A stretch of DNA of 22,673 nt from an uncultured Prevotella sp. (GCA_934281565.1 CAKQXI010000027.1:1-22673); one strand, 5' to 3'. Positions 1-7,252 are shown, counted from the stretch's first letter. Notes: generated by a model from the letters alone, not told the origin. Numbers and translations: made by a program.

Positions 1-89
1 TAATGTTAATATTCAATAAGTTATAATAATACAACACATATGTTAATAAGTGAAATATTTAATGCGTCTGCCCTGGTGGCATAGGTGGC

Positions 90-488
90 TTGGCACAGAA
101 ACCAAATACTACTTTGCGGACATTGGCATTCGTGCTGCCATCCTCAACTATCGCCAGCAAGAGGAAGAACATCATCTATAACGAGCTTCGCAGTCGTGGA
201 TATAGCGTGGATGTTGGCTTGGTTGAAATCGGAGGAAAAAATGAGGACGGCAAGTTTGTAAGAAGACAACTTGAAGTGGACTTTGTCGTAAACCGTCCCC
301 ATATCGGGTATATATCCAATCTGCTTTCCATAAATCAGGAACGTCGCCCATTATTGTCTATCAACGACCATTTCCGAAAGATTGTAATTGTTGGTGATGA
401 TATTCATCGCAAAGAAGATGAACTTGGAATGCTTACTGTAAGACTTTTGGATTTTCTGACGGACAAGAGCTTATTGGAACAAGGTTAA
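90..488 (+). pseudogene. C-terminal remnant of DUF4143-type AAA ATPase
   Basis: The open frame from 90 has no independent sense at its N-terminus, but from about position 165 it reads NIIYNELRSRGYSVDVGLVE, then QLEVDFVV, and ends DFLTDKSLLEQG, the pattern of the DUF4143 C-terminal domain of Bacteroidales ATPases. The segment before it reads correctly only in another frame (from about 97: TKYYFADIGIRAAILNYRQQEEEHHL). A short stretch near 308 also reads better one frame over (YIQSAFH). The Walker A half of the gene is absent, and nothing upstream in the window codes for it. These are at least two frame disruptions plus a 5' truncation, so this is a decayed gene fragment. The family assignment is from recalled motifs; the decay is seen directly. 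Confidence 0.72.
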
Positions 489-894
489 AGACAACCCGAA
501 ATATAGCGTGCCAATTCAATTCAAATGTGAATATTTCCGTTTAAATGCCCGATTATTCCGCTTTACCAAGACAAGTGCGGCATATTGGGCTTTTATTCTT
601 ACTTTTACATAAAAACTCTATGGCAAAGTACAATAATTTTCTTTTTGCGCTTGGCAACATGTATCAGTTTAATTCGCACCACATCAAAGTGGGTCGAAGA
701 AGAAAGAAATCAACTGCTTTTATGGAGTGGCTATCATTTACATTGATTTTTCGGGTCTTATTTCGATGTTCCATGATGCTTTTTGATGTAAGTGGAAGGA
801 GCACCCCCTTCCACATACATCAAGGAGCATCATGGAACAACTTCCGCTTGACAATATGCCATACAATGGAAAATCCAACAAATGTACAATCATA
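489..894. other. Gene-free stretch with one long inverted repeat
   Basis: This 406-base stretch separates the ATPase remnant from the HxlR gene. Open frames cross it on both strands, but their translations are low-complexity or are built from the inverted repeat at 769-837, and none resembles a protein family I recognise. I see no tRNA-like or promoter-like signal in it. It is probably decayed intergenic DNA plus the 3' region of the HxlR gene. Confidence 0.5.
769..837. repeat. 31-bp inverted repeat (large hairpin)
   Basis: Left arm 769-799 and right arm 807-837 are reverse complements over 31 positions with three mismatches, with a 7-nt loop. The outer ends are TTCCATGATGCT and AGCATCATGGAA. 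The hairpin lies about 58 bp beyond the stop codon of the leftward HxlR gene, so it could end that transcript, although no T-run follows. It could equally be a small palindromic mobile repeat. The structure is seen directly; its role is not known. Confidence 0.75.
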
Positions 895-1245
895 TCACTC
901 CATCCCATATATCTTCTTGAGGGTTGGACGAAACCATTTTCCCCAATCCTCAATTTGCTTAATGATAGGAAGCAAGGTTTTTCCTCTTTCTGTCAACGAA
1001 TATTCAGAATGAGGAGGTTGCTCATCAAAGGATTTTTTCTCTATAATCCCATGCATCTCCAGCTCTTTCAGTTGTTGATTGAGCACCCTTGCATTAGCAG
1101 TAGGAAATTTCTTATGGAGTTCACTCGGACGTTTCGCTCCATCCTTCAGTTCGTCAATAATGCAACATTTCCATTTACCACCGATAACTTCCATCGTCAC
1201 CTTGATACAACAATCTATATCAAATGGCATTTTCTTTTCATACAT
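895..1245 (-). CDS. HxlR-family winged-helix transcriptional regulator
   Basis: The 116-residue product has the usual HxlR size and layout: an N-terminal DIDCCIKVTMEVIGGKWKCCII helix with the conserved GGKW, an HTH-like SELHKKFPTANARVLNQQLKELE, and a wing EKKSFDEQPPHSEYSLTERGKTL with the typical P-x-x-x-EYSLT. HxlR proteins are dimeric DNA-binding regulators, often tuned by thiol or carbonyl stress, and commonly sit divergent from an oxidoreductase gene. That is the arrangement here: it diverges from the arginase-fold/flavoprotein pair across 162 bp, so it most likely represses or activates them and itself. ATG at 1245 is chosen because a TAACTTTG -7 box lies 27 bp upstream. Cysteines in the CC pair near residues 12-13 could be redox sensors; that is inference. 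Confidence 0.9.
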   Translation of the reverse strand: MYEKKMPFDIDCCIKVTMEVIGGKWKCCIIDELKDGAKRPSELHKKFPTANARVLNQQLKELEMHGIIEKKSFDEQPPHSEYSLTERGKTLLPIIKQIEDWGKWFRPTLKKIYGME

Positions 1246-1271
1246 ATCTTATATTTAATGTGTTCGTAATG

Positions 1272-1279
1272 CAAAGTTA
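1272..1279 (-). promoter_or_regulatory. Bacteroidota -7 box for the HxlR gene
   Basis: On the minus strand the sequence is TAACTTTG, an exact TAnnTTTG match, 27 bp upstream of the ATG. No good TTTG is found 19-21 bp further upstream, so only the -7 element is supported. Confidence 0.5.
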
Positions 1280-1353
1280 CCACTTTTCTGAGAAAATCCA
1301 TATAACATACAGAAGAAAAACGCCATAGGGAGAAAATTATCACTATTTAGACA

Positions 1354-1385
1354 TTTGCTCAATCAGAATTCTTATCATAATTTTG
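1354..1385 (+). promoter_or_regulatory. Bacteroidota promoter for arginase-like/flavoprotein operon
   Basis: TTTG at 1354-1357 and TAATTTTG at 1378-1385 are separated by 20 bp, an ideal -33/-7 pair. Transcription would begin near 1391, giving a short leader before ATG 1408. It shares the intergenic region with the divergent HxlR promoter, where the operator is expected. Confidence 0.7.
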
Positions 1386-1407
1386 CAAGCAAAAACAAAA
1401 GCAATTG

Positions 1408-2361
1408 ATGAGAAAAGTAATTATACTGTGCTTAGGCTTATCTATCTTGATGAGCTCATTTGCACAAAAAACAAAACAAGTTATGGAAAAGCAGATCAAG
1501 ACCATCAGACTCGTTTATCCTCAATGGCAAGGTGGAAACATCGCCCAATGGATAACAGAAGTGAAAGACGCAGAACAGGCTTCAAGAGGTTACTACCTGG
1601 GGGCACAACTATTGAATTTTCTTGCTCCTTCCAATGGGCAAGCTACATTCACCGTGCCCATTGCTACAGATATCGTCAAGAGAGAAGTTACAGATGGAGT
1701 ATTGGACAAGGAAGCCCTTATCCAGCAAACGAAAGCGGCATTAGACATCTTGAAAGTACAAAATCCCCAGAAGATTGTTACGCTTGGAGGTGAATGTTCC
1801 GCAAGTGTTGTTCCATTCACATATCTTTCCGACAAATACGATGGCGATGTGGCGATGATTTGGATTGATGCTCATCCCGATATCACATTGCCTGGCGATG
1901 TATATCCTGCCTATCATGCGATGGCAGTAACAGCCTGCATGGGATTGGGTGACAAACAGATTGTTTCCGAATTGCCAGCCAAGATTGCCCCATCCAAGAT
2001 TCTCTTTGTGGGACTACGTGACTGGGAGCAAGACGAAATCAAGATTAGACAGAAACAATATGGCATCAAGCATTTGACCCCAGAGGATGTCAGAGAGAAT
2101 AGCGAAAAGATAAAGGCATGGTTGAAATCATGTGGTGCGTCAAAAGTGCTTATCCATTTTGATATGGACGTTCTTGACCCAGCGGAAATCATCGCTGCCG
2201 TAGGAGAGGTTCCTAACGGAATGAAAATAGCAGAAGTGGTGCGTGTCATTAACGACATTGCCAAAGAAAAGGAAGTTGTTGGCTTAACCATTGCCGAGCC
2301 TATGCCAAGAACTGCCATCCGCATCAAAGAAATGTTGAACCAACTGCCGTTATTAAAATGA
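1408..2361 (+). CDS. Arginase/agmatinase-superfamily protein with apparent signal peptide
   Basis: The 317-residue product carries the ureohydrolase metal motifs in order: GGEC at about 127-130 (usually GGDH), DAHPD at 154-158 and DMDVLDP at 252-258. Five of the six classical Mn ligands are there; the first His is Cys130, as I recall for some bacterial arginase-like clades. The first 20 residues (RK, then a hydrophobic run ending SSFAQ) look like a signal peptide, which is unusual for an arginase. If the true start were Met26 (ATG 1483) the protein would be cytosolic, but the promoter at 1354-1385 supports ATG 1408. The substrate cannot be named; arginine, agmatine and formiminoglutamate are all possible. 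The stop overlaps the start of the next gene (ATGA), so the two are co-translated. Confidence 0.85.
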   Translation: MRKVIILCLGLSILMSSFAQKTKQVMEKQIKTIRLVYPQWQGGNIAQWITEVKDAEQASRGYYLGAQLLNFLAPSNGQATFTVPIATDIVKREVTDGVLDKEALIQQTKAALDILKVQNPQKIVTLGGECSASVVPFTYLSDKYDGDVAMIWIDAHPDITLPGDVYPAYHAMAVTACMGLGDKQIVSELPAKIAPSKILFVGLRDWEQDEIKIRQKQYGIKHLTPEDVRENSEKIKAWLKSCGASKVLIHFDMDVLDPAEIIAAVGEVPNGMKIAEVVRVINDIAKEKEVVGLTIAEPMPRTAIRIKEMLNQLPLLK

Positions 2362-2936
2362 AAGTACTGTTAGTAAATGGAAGTCCTCACAGAAAAGGGG
2401 AGACATACATGGCGTTGAGCCTTGTAGAACAAGCCTTGAAAGAAAAAGGCATAGAGACAGAATGGTTTTGGATAGGAAACAAGCCTATTCGTGGTTGCAT
2501 TGATTGCTGTAAATGCGACAAAAGCCATCGTTGTTCCTTTACAGATGACGTTTGCAATGATTTAATAGAAGCCATGCTGAAAGCAGATGGTGTCATCATT
2601 GGAAGCCCAGTTTATTTTGCAGGCCCCAACGGAGCCTTATGTGCCCTGCTCGACAGGGTGTTTTATGCAGCAAGCACACATGGCGGTTTGTTCAAGGGGA
2701 AACCTGCAGCCGCTGTAGCAAGCCTCATGCGTTCTGGTGCCAACAATACAATTGATCGCATCAACAAGTATTTTGCATTTAGCGAAATGCCAATAGTCAA
2801 CAGCAGTTATTGGAACTTGCTTTTCAGCTCTCAATCTCAAATGGACAAAGATGAAAAAGGTCGCCAAACAATGCTGACGCTCGGTTACAACATGGCTGAC
2901 CTCATAACACAAACATGCAATTCTTTGCCTATTTGA
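2358..2936 (+). CDS. Flavodoxin-fold FMN oxidoreductase, iron-sulfur flavoprotein-like
   Basis: This 192-residue protein begins MKVLLVNGSPHRKGET, the FMN phosphate-binding loop of the NADPH-dependent FMN reductase/flavodoxin-like family, with GSPVYF at about 82-87 forming the next flavin loop. Cysteines 47, 50, 53 and 59 make a C-x2-C-x2-C-x5-C pattern that fits the compact [4Fe-4S] motif described for archaeal-type iron-sulfur flavoproteins (Isf), suggesting FMN plus an iron-sulfur cluster. Isf-like proteins reduce O2, peroxide or quinones; the substrate here is unknown. The start overlaps the arginase-like stop by 4 bp, and an HxlR regulator is divergent, a common pairing for this family. 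Length is normal. Confidence 0.88.
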   Translation: MKVLLVNGSPHRKGETYMALSLVEQALKEKGIETEWFWIGNKPIRGCIDCCKCDKSHRCSFTDDVCNDLIEAMLKADGVIIGSPVYFAGPNGALCALLDRVFYAASTHGGLFKGKPAAAVASLMRSGANNTIDRINKYFAFSEMPIVNSSYWNLLFSSQSQMDKDEKGRQTMLTLGYNMADLITQTCNSLPI

Positions 2937-3040
2937 ACAAGCTATACGACACCCCGACATTAAAGAATGGCACGGCGGAGCGGTCTAACTTGAAGAAAGA
3001 GGGCATCTCGCCTTCGGAATATCAGAATGGAATCAAATAA
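2915..3040 (+). CDS. Small open frame of 41 codons, possibly a fragment
   Basis: ATG 2915 lies inside the end of the flavoprotein gene, in another frame, and reads a 41-residue basic peptide (starts MQFFAYLNKLYDTPTLKNG, ends SEYQNGIK) to a TAA at 3038-3040. Its composition looks protein-like rather than random, but I do not recognise a family. It may be the C-terminal tail of a lost gene whose upstream part was replaced, or chance. Confidence 0.25.
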   Translation: MQFFAYLNKLYDTPTLKNGTAERSNLKKEGISPSEYQNGIK

Positions 3041-3166
3041 AAGACTTACTTCTTTCGCTTTGCAATATGCGACTACTCCTTGCTCTCTTTCCTTACATTC
3101 GTATCCACTTACCCGAATGGCACATTTAACGCTTTTGTGCTTTTCTTTTTTCCGATGCTCCCAAGC

Positions 3167-4066
3167 CTATTTCAGCGTTCCGTCCCAGTTCGTAAGTTGG
3201 TCGGCACATCCGTTTGATCCGCCAAGCGAAACGTATGTATCGGAACTGCAAGACATGTGGTCGACAAATACAAGGAATTTGTTAAAAAGGGGTTCGGTAT
3301 AAACGATATCCTTTGTTGCGAAGAGTTTTGTCCATGAAGTTACACATTCTCTGCGGAAGTCGCTGCAACCATCCCATGCCATACCTTCAAGGAATTTGTT
3401 GGTAGCAAATTCTATATTCTTTGCAGCATCAAGTGGCAAACAATGCTTTGATACAGTTGCCATGATGCCGTAAAAGATAGCATTAGCCTCTTTCTCATTG
3501 AAGTCTATCCGTTTTGTTTTTGAGAAACTTCCGAGAGCGTCATGACCTTCGTTGATAAAACGGTCAATTACACCTTGGTATCTGGATTGCCTTGCTTGTT
3601 CCTCACGTTTTGCAAATGCTTCTTCCGTCTTGCGCTTCTCAACATACGCCATTGCTTCAACAATCTCTGGTTGTTGTATCAGGTCATTCCACTGAAGAAC
3701 AAGATATTTGTACTTTGACATGAGAGTACGATAGCCTTTACCTATGTTGGCGAGTTCTTCATTTGCTACACTCAACTTTCTATTGAGATTTTCTATCACT
3801 TCGTCTTTTTCAGCAGCCACACGTTTGACCGCATTCTCGTCAAGTTGAGATATACGCTCTTTGACTATTGCATTCTCTTCTTTCAAGACATCGTTCTCAG
3901 CTTCAAGTAATTTATTCTCTTTGATAAGACAGCTGAGGTTCTGCATATAGTAGGCGTATGTTTTGTTCACCGAAGTTCGCACGCCCTCGTTCTGCTTGTC
4001 ACGAGTCGCATTGATGGCTTCAACCAATGACTTGATTGCTGCGTTAATGTTGGCACTACGTTTTTC
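3167..4066 (-). pseudogene. C-terminal part of Bacteroidales mobilization (MobV-type) protein, 5' truncated
   Basis: About 300 residues remain. From EKRSANINAAIKSLVEAINA onward there is a long coiled coil (LIKENKLLEAENDVLKEENAIVKERISQLDENAVKRV), then LVLQWNDLIQQPE, a basic helix, and a Cys/Trp-rich end (GMAWDGCSDFRRECVTSWTKLFA, then GSNGCADQLTNWDG). This matches my memory of the C-terminal half of plasmid/transposon mobilization proteins. The N-terminal relaxase domain that nicks oriT is missing. At about 4058-4070 the frame runs directly into the AAA ATPase gene, in a different frame, so no intact relaxase is made. It marks an earlier mobilizable element at this site. Family recall is moderate; truncation is clear. 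Confidence 0.68.
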
Positions 4067-5226
4067 TCGCTGGCTCCCACCCACATGCTCTTGATGTCAG
4101 AAACGTTAATCTGTATCAAGTCTCTTCCTGTACGGCGAGCAATCTGTAAGACGGTTTCTGTCTTACCTGTTCCTGGTGTACCATAGAACAAGCAAGCAAA
4201 TCCGCAACGAAAGTTGGTTTTCTTCAATCTTGCCTGAATCTTCTTGAAATTCTCTTCCTTTAAGAGAGATTCTAACTCTGCCACTTGCTGCATCTCCTTT
4301 GAGTTGTAGAAAAGAGTCTTTGGCAAGATGTCCTTACATGAAATCACACCATCCTTGAAACTCTTGTTTTTAAGGGAAGGAAGATTCATGCTGCCAAAAA
4401 GTTTCTTCTTGGCTGCATCTGTGATTTTGAAATGCTCACAATCCACGAGTCCCCCATTACAGACATTCTCAATAAACTTCATGGAAAAGAACTCATGGTA
4501 ACCTCCCAACAAAGCGAATTTGTTTCTTCTCCAAATAAAATCATCCTCCTCAAATATATAATTCAAGTCATAAAGCGTGATGGAGTCATTACTGTTTTCC
4601 ACAAAGAGCGTACAAATATGGATGAAAAGAGGAAATATAAACTCTGTATATTCCATGCCATACGAACGCATCGCTTTGACAAAATTCAAGTTTTCATTCT
4701 TACGAATAAGATCTGTGACTTTATTTCGCATGACTTTACGATCCATTTTATTATCACTACATTTACGAAATATATCATCAAACTCAGCAAAGAGTTCATA
4801 TTCTGTAAGACCAGAGATGTCTCTTGGCACAAGATCATGATTGTGACGAAAAGCCTCCATTGCATCCATAGAGAAGGAATAGAAAAGCTCATCAGACTTA
4901 AAATGAAATATATATTCCTTTTTTATCAACTCTTGAATTTCATTGGAATATCGCAAAAGTGTCAAGATACGACAATTCAACTCTTCTACAAAGTCAGAGA
5001 GTTGAATATGTCTATCCTCGCAATTGTTCGCAAAGAGTGCCAGTATAACACTGGCTCTCTTGGATATGCCAAGTTTGTCAGACACGTATCTAAGATAGGA
5101 ATCTGCTTTTTGATAAAAGTCATTGTCAAGCGAAGAACCATTGGCAAAATCCACAATCTTCTCAAAAGCCAAGAGCAAATCCATCTGCTCTTCTTTTTTT
5201 ATATCTTCCATTTTATTCGTCATCAT
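4062..5226 (-). pseudogene. AAA-family ATPase, truncated after Walker A
   Basis: The gene starts at ATG 5226 with a mostly acidic N-terminal region of about 330 residues (including ELNCRILTLLRYSNEIQELI and ENLNFVKAMRSYGMEYTEF). It then reaches CLFYGTPGTGKTETV, a classical Walker A, and IQINVSDIKSMWVGASEKNV, the segment after Walker A in AAA proteins. At about 4066 the AAA sequence stops and mobilization-protein sequence begins in another frame, so Walker B, sensor 1 and the arginine finger are lost and about 30 nonsense residues would be added. An ATPase of this type would normally be much longer. It cannot be a working ATPase. A 129-bp piece (4569-4697) recurs at 6826-6954. A TATCTTTG box lies upstream. 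Confidence 0.8.
4569..4697 (-). repeat. 129-bp segment duplicated at 6826-6954 (copy within AAA gene)
   Basis: By eye the two copies align without gaps over 129 bp with about eight differences, and flanking sequence is unrelated on both sides. This copy is in its natural context in the truncated AAA gene and codes for ENLNFVKAMRSYGMEYTEFI and the following residues. Confidence 0.85.
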
Positions 5227-5266
5227 ATTTCCTTTTTATTTAAAGAATTGTTGTTAATTTCTGGTG

Positions 5267-5274
5267 CAAAGATA
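5267..5274 (-). promoter_or_regulatory. -7 box upstream of truncated AAA gene
   Basis: The minus strand reads TATCTTTG, an exact TAnnTTTG match, 41 bp upstream of ATG 5226. No TTTG stands at the usual 19-21 bp spacing, so the promoter is only half supported. Confidence 0.4.
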
Positions 5275-5438
5275 GGGATAAACTGTGCAATATTATTTCA
5301 CATATAAGATATTTTTTAGTTGTGCAAAGAATTTTCCCATGCTTAGCATAATGTTGCATAAAAAATTGAACAATTCAGAAAAATTATAGTGGATAGCTAC
5401 TATTCTCTCATCAAACCAGAGCTTGAATATTATTCCTA

Positions 5439-5666
5439 TTGAAATATGCAAGTGCATTCCACACGCTTACAGCCGAGCGTTATCCCGAAATGCAGATACA
5501 GGTACAGGTGAACAAGAACCTGATAGACTTCTACAACATCTATCTTACATCAGATATCAACGATAACTTCATGACCCGTTGGGCGATCGTGTACGAATAC
5601 GATGACAAGGTGTGGGGACATGACCGCGCGTTTTTTGCTGAGGAATCGATGATAAAGTGGATTTGA
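5439..5666 (+). CDS. Unrecognised 75-codon frame, probable gene fragment
   Basis: The frame opens at a TTG (5439) and reads a protein-like, acidic and aromatic-rich sequence (FHTLTAERYPEMQIQVQVNK, then NFMTRWAIVYEYDDKVWGHD) to a TGA at 5664-5666. Its GC-richer third positions differ from the AT-rich DNA just upstream. There is no ATG, no promoter and no ribosome site, which suggests the 3' end of a lost gene. I do not recognise the family. It converges with the Abi gene, leaving 8 bp between the two stops. Confidence 0.35.
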   Translation: MKYASAFHTLTAERYPEMQIQVQVNKNLIDFYNIYLTSDINDNFMTRWAIVYEYDDKVWGHDRAFFAEESMIKWI

Positions 5667-5674
5667 TGATAGTA

Positions 5675-6577
5675 TTATTGCCATAATGGTTCCATCTCCC
5701 ATCCTTGTGGAAAACCGAGAGCCTTTAAGTCGATTTCTGGAAACCGAATGAATAACCATGTTAGTTTAGATTGCATATCATTGTTAGGAGATATGACATT
5801 AAGAAAGTACTTGATGATGCAGAGGTCAAAGTAAGTACGCATGGAATCTGTTGACAACGTTATCCATGCTCCTACTGGACTATTAGGAATTGCTGGCTGA
5901 ATAGCATTCTGCTTGTTCCATACTCTTGAATGATGACCACAGGCATTTCGAGTAACAGCAATAACCGTAAGCCATGATTCAAACACATTTATAGGCAACC
6001 CAAACCGCTTTGCTATGCGTTTGCGTATGCGATTTTGTTTAATGTTGTGATAAATGGCATTGACATTCCCAATCGTGAGCAATTCTCCTAAAATCCATGA
6101 TGGTGGGTAAAGCTCAGAGTAAGTCCGCTTGTAATGAAGAACAAACTCCTCTTTGGATTTGCCGTATTCCTTGGATATAGCTCGCATTGTTTCATTAAAC
6201 TTAGAAACATCTAAGAAATTTGCAGAATCAGTAAGCCAGAAAGGGTTTCCTGTCATATCTGCAGGAATTTGCATCACTGCACGTCTGATGGCAATTTCTA
6301 TCTTTTCTATCTCATTGAACATGAGCAGTCGCAGTTTCTTGTCAAAGCGGTAAAGCATCATTACCTGTTTGAAGGTAGCACCATCTTTGTACAGATGTGC
6401 AATCTTGGGCATCTTCAACAATGGGTACATATAAGCGGACAATCTGTAATAACCGATATTGTCTATGTATTGTATGGCTTTGTTTCTGTCGCAGATTTGT
6501 AGACCCCGTGATTCAAGCAAATCAACGAGATTTTCTGAAGATTCAAATCGTTTTGAAAAAGGAATAAGATTCGCCAT
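5675..6577 (-). CDS. Abi_2 (AbiD/AbiF-type) abortive-infection HEPN protein
   Basis: The 300-residue product from ATG 6577 has the Abi_2 layout: an N-terminal FSKRFESSENLVDLLESRGLQICDRNKAIQYIDNIGYYRLSAY, a central RFDKKLRLLMFNEIEKIEIAIR, PPSWILGELLTIGNV, and RNACGHHSRVWN near 210-221. R210-x4-H215 is the HEPN ribonuclease signature (R-x4-6-H), so the likely action is RNA cleavage on phage infection. A frame extends 26 codons further upstream, but it runs across the predicted RNA terminator, so MANL is the better start. A strong promoter and a small hairpin RNA lie just in front (6595-6683), as reported for abiF loci. The gene appears complete. Phage protection is inferred from the family, not shown. 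Confidence 0.87.
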   Translation of the reverse strand: MANLIPFSKRFESSENLVDLLESRGLQICDRNKAIQYIDNIGYYRLSAYMYPLLKMPKIAHLYKDGATFKQVMMLYRFDKKLRLLMFNEIEKIEIAIRRAVMQIPADMTGNPFWLTDSANFLDVSKFNETMRAISKEYGKSKEEFVLHYKRTYSELYPPSWILGELLTIGNVNAIYHNIKQNRIRKRIAKRFGLPINVFESWLTVIAVTRNACGHHSRVWNKQNAIQPAIPNSPVGAWITLSTDSMRTYFDLCIIKYFLNVISPNNDMQSKLTWLFIRFPEIDLKALGFPQGWEMEPLWQ

Positions 6578-6594
6578 GTTCAAATGTGTATAAA

Positions 6595-6648
6595 CAAAAA
6601 ACGCCTCGCACGATTTGAGCATTGTTAAGAGGCTTGGCGAGGACTGAC
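6595..6648 (-). ncRNA. Small structured RNA upstream of Abi_2 gene (abiF RNA-like)
   Basis: Reading leftward from the promoter at 6653-6683, a transcript starting near 6648 would be about 54 nt. CCTCGC (6637-6642 on the minus strand) can pair with GCGAGG (6604-6609), and a GCCTC/GAGGC pairing competes with it. The second arm runs straight into six Ts (6596-6601), a rho-independent terminator shape, before the ATG at 6577. A conserved RNA next to abiF genes was reported from comparative genomics (Weinberg and colleagues, 2017). Position and shape fit that or a type III antitoxin-like guard RNA, but I cannot match the consensus here. No tandem antitoxin repeats are visible. Confidence 0.5.
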
Positions 6649-6652
6649 GTTG

Positions 6653-6683
6653 CAAAGATACGAATAATCATTGGTAATACAAA
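6653..6683 (-). promoter_or_regulatory. Strong Bacteroidota promoter for the small RNA and Abi gene
   Basis: On the minus strand TTTG (6680-6683) and TATCTTTG (6653-6660) are separated by exactly 19 bp, a perfect -33/-7 match. Transcription would run leftward from about 6648, first through the hairpin RNA and, with read-through, into the Abi_2 gene. Confidence 0.75.
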
Positions 6684-6811
6684 CTTTTCGGCAGGAAAAA
6701 TCACGCAAAAGTGGATTCTTTTTATATATTTAGGTTTAATTGTGTTAAATCTTGGGTTAAAACTACGTTTTACCTATCAAAGTAAATGACATTTTGAGAT
6801 AAAAGAACGCC

Positions 6812-7252
6812 TCATGGGATATCAACATAAAGCGCAATGGAGTCATCACTGTCTTCCACAAAGAGCGTACAAATATAGAGGAAAAGGGGGAATATAAACT
6901 CTGTATATTCCATGCCATACGAACGCATCGCTTTGACAAAATTCAAGTTTTCATGAATCATAGATAACACCTCTCTGTAGCCTGCTATTTCTTCCTCAGA
7001 ACGACTGCGAGGCTCGGCCTTCTCCATTACAAGTGCCTGTAGTCGGTCATCTGAAGTAAAGATACCCTCAATGCCGTTGGAAGCTTTTGTGCTTTGTATC
7101 TTAGCTATGTCAAGCAGCGCAGAGAGTGCATCAGGCTTTGCAGAAATATATAAATCTTACTTACCCCGAAATTCATGAAGCATGGAAAGTTGATTGACAA
7201 TGGTTGGTGTCAACAACTTTTCGGGCAACTTTTTATAGTCAAATGTATGCAT
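6812..7252 (-). pseudogene. Fic-family protein N-terminal fragment with stop codon, fused to AAA piece
   Basis: From ATG 7252 the frame reads MHTFDYKKLPEKLL, then LSMLHEFRGK, a TAA stop, then in the same frame DLYISAKPDALSALLDIAKI, IQSTKASNGIEGIF and KAEPRSRSEEEIAGYREVLS. This is the N-terminal region of Bacteroidales Fic proteins (IQSTxASNxIEGI and EQEIAGYRDVL motifs). The stop sits where a Gln or Glu codon is usual (GKQEL or GKQDL), so CAA to TAA is likely. The HPFxxGNGR catalytic core of the AMP-transferase is missing: after IHE the frame enters the duplicated AAA segment and ends at 6812. A -7 box and an operator-like array stand upstream. Not functional. Confidence 0.78.
6826..6954 (-). 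repeat. 129-bp segment duplicated from AAA gene, joined to Fic fragment
   Basis: This is the second copy of 4569-4697, ungapped with about eight differences. Here it is out of context: its 5' side continues a Fic reading frame (MIHE joined to ENLNF) and its 3' side ends after VDIP at a stop. The differences suggest it came from a paralogous AAA gene rather than a fresh copy. Confidence 0.85.

Noticed and set aside
738..953. 71-codon minus-strand frame beyond the HxlR gene
   Set aside because: Its sequence is largely the inverted repeat read through, and it overlaps the HxlR 3' end in another frame.
545..1012. 155-codon plus-strand open frame
   Set aside because: It is antisense to the HxlR gene over its last part and crosses the 31-bp inverted repeat; the translation has no family resemblance and no promoter precedes it.
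3027..3302. 91-codon plus-strand frame
   Set aside because: It runs antisense into the conserved Cys/Trp-rich end of the mobilization fragment and is unlike any protein I know.
4432..5307. 291-codon plus-strand frame
   Set aside because: It is the complement of the AAA ATPase N-terminal region; the minus strand carries the recognisable Walker A and a start codon, the plus strand only Ile/Phe/Lys-rich noise.
6578..6655. 26-codon N-terminal extension of the Abi protein
   Set aside because: It would be translated across the promoter start point and the RNA terminator stem, and its residues do not resemble Abi_2 proteins.
6595..6683. Type III toxin-antitoxin RNA with tandem repeats
   Set aside because: Only a hairpin and terminator are visible; no tandem repeat array in front of the Abi gene, so the classical ToxIN arrangement is not supported.
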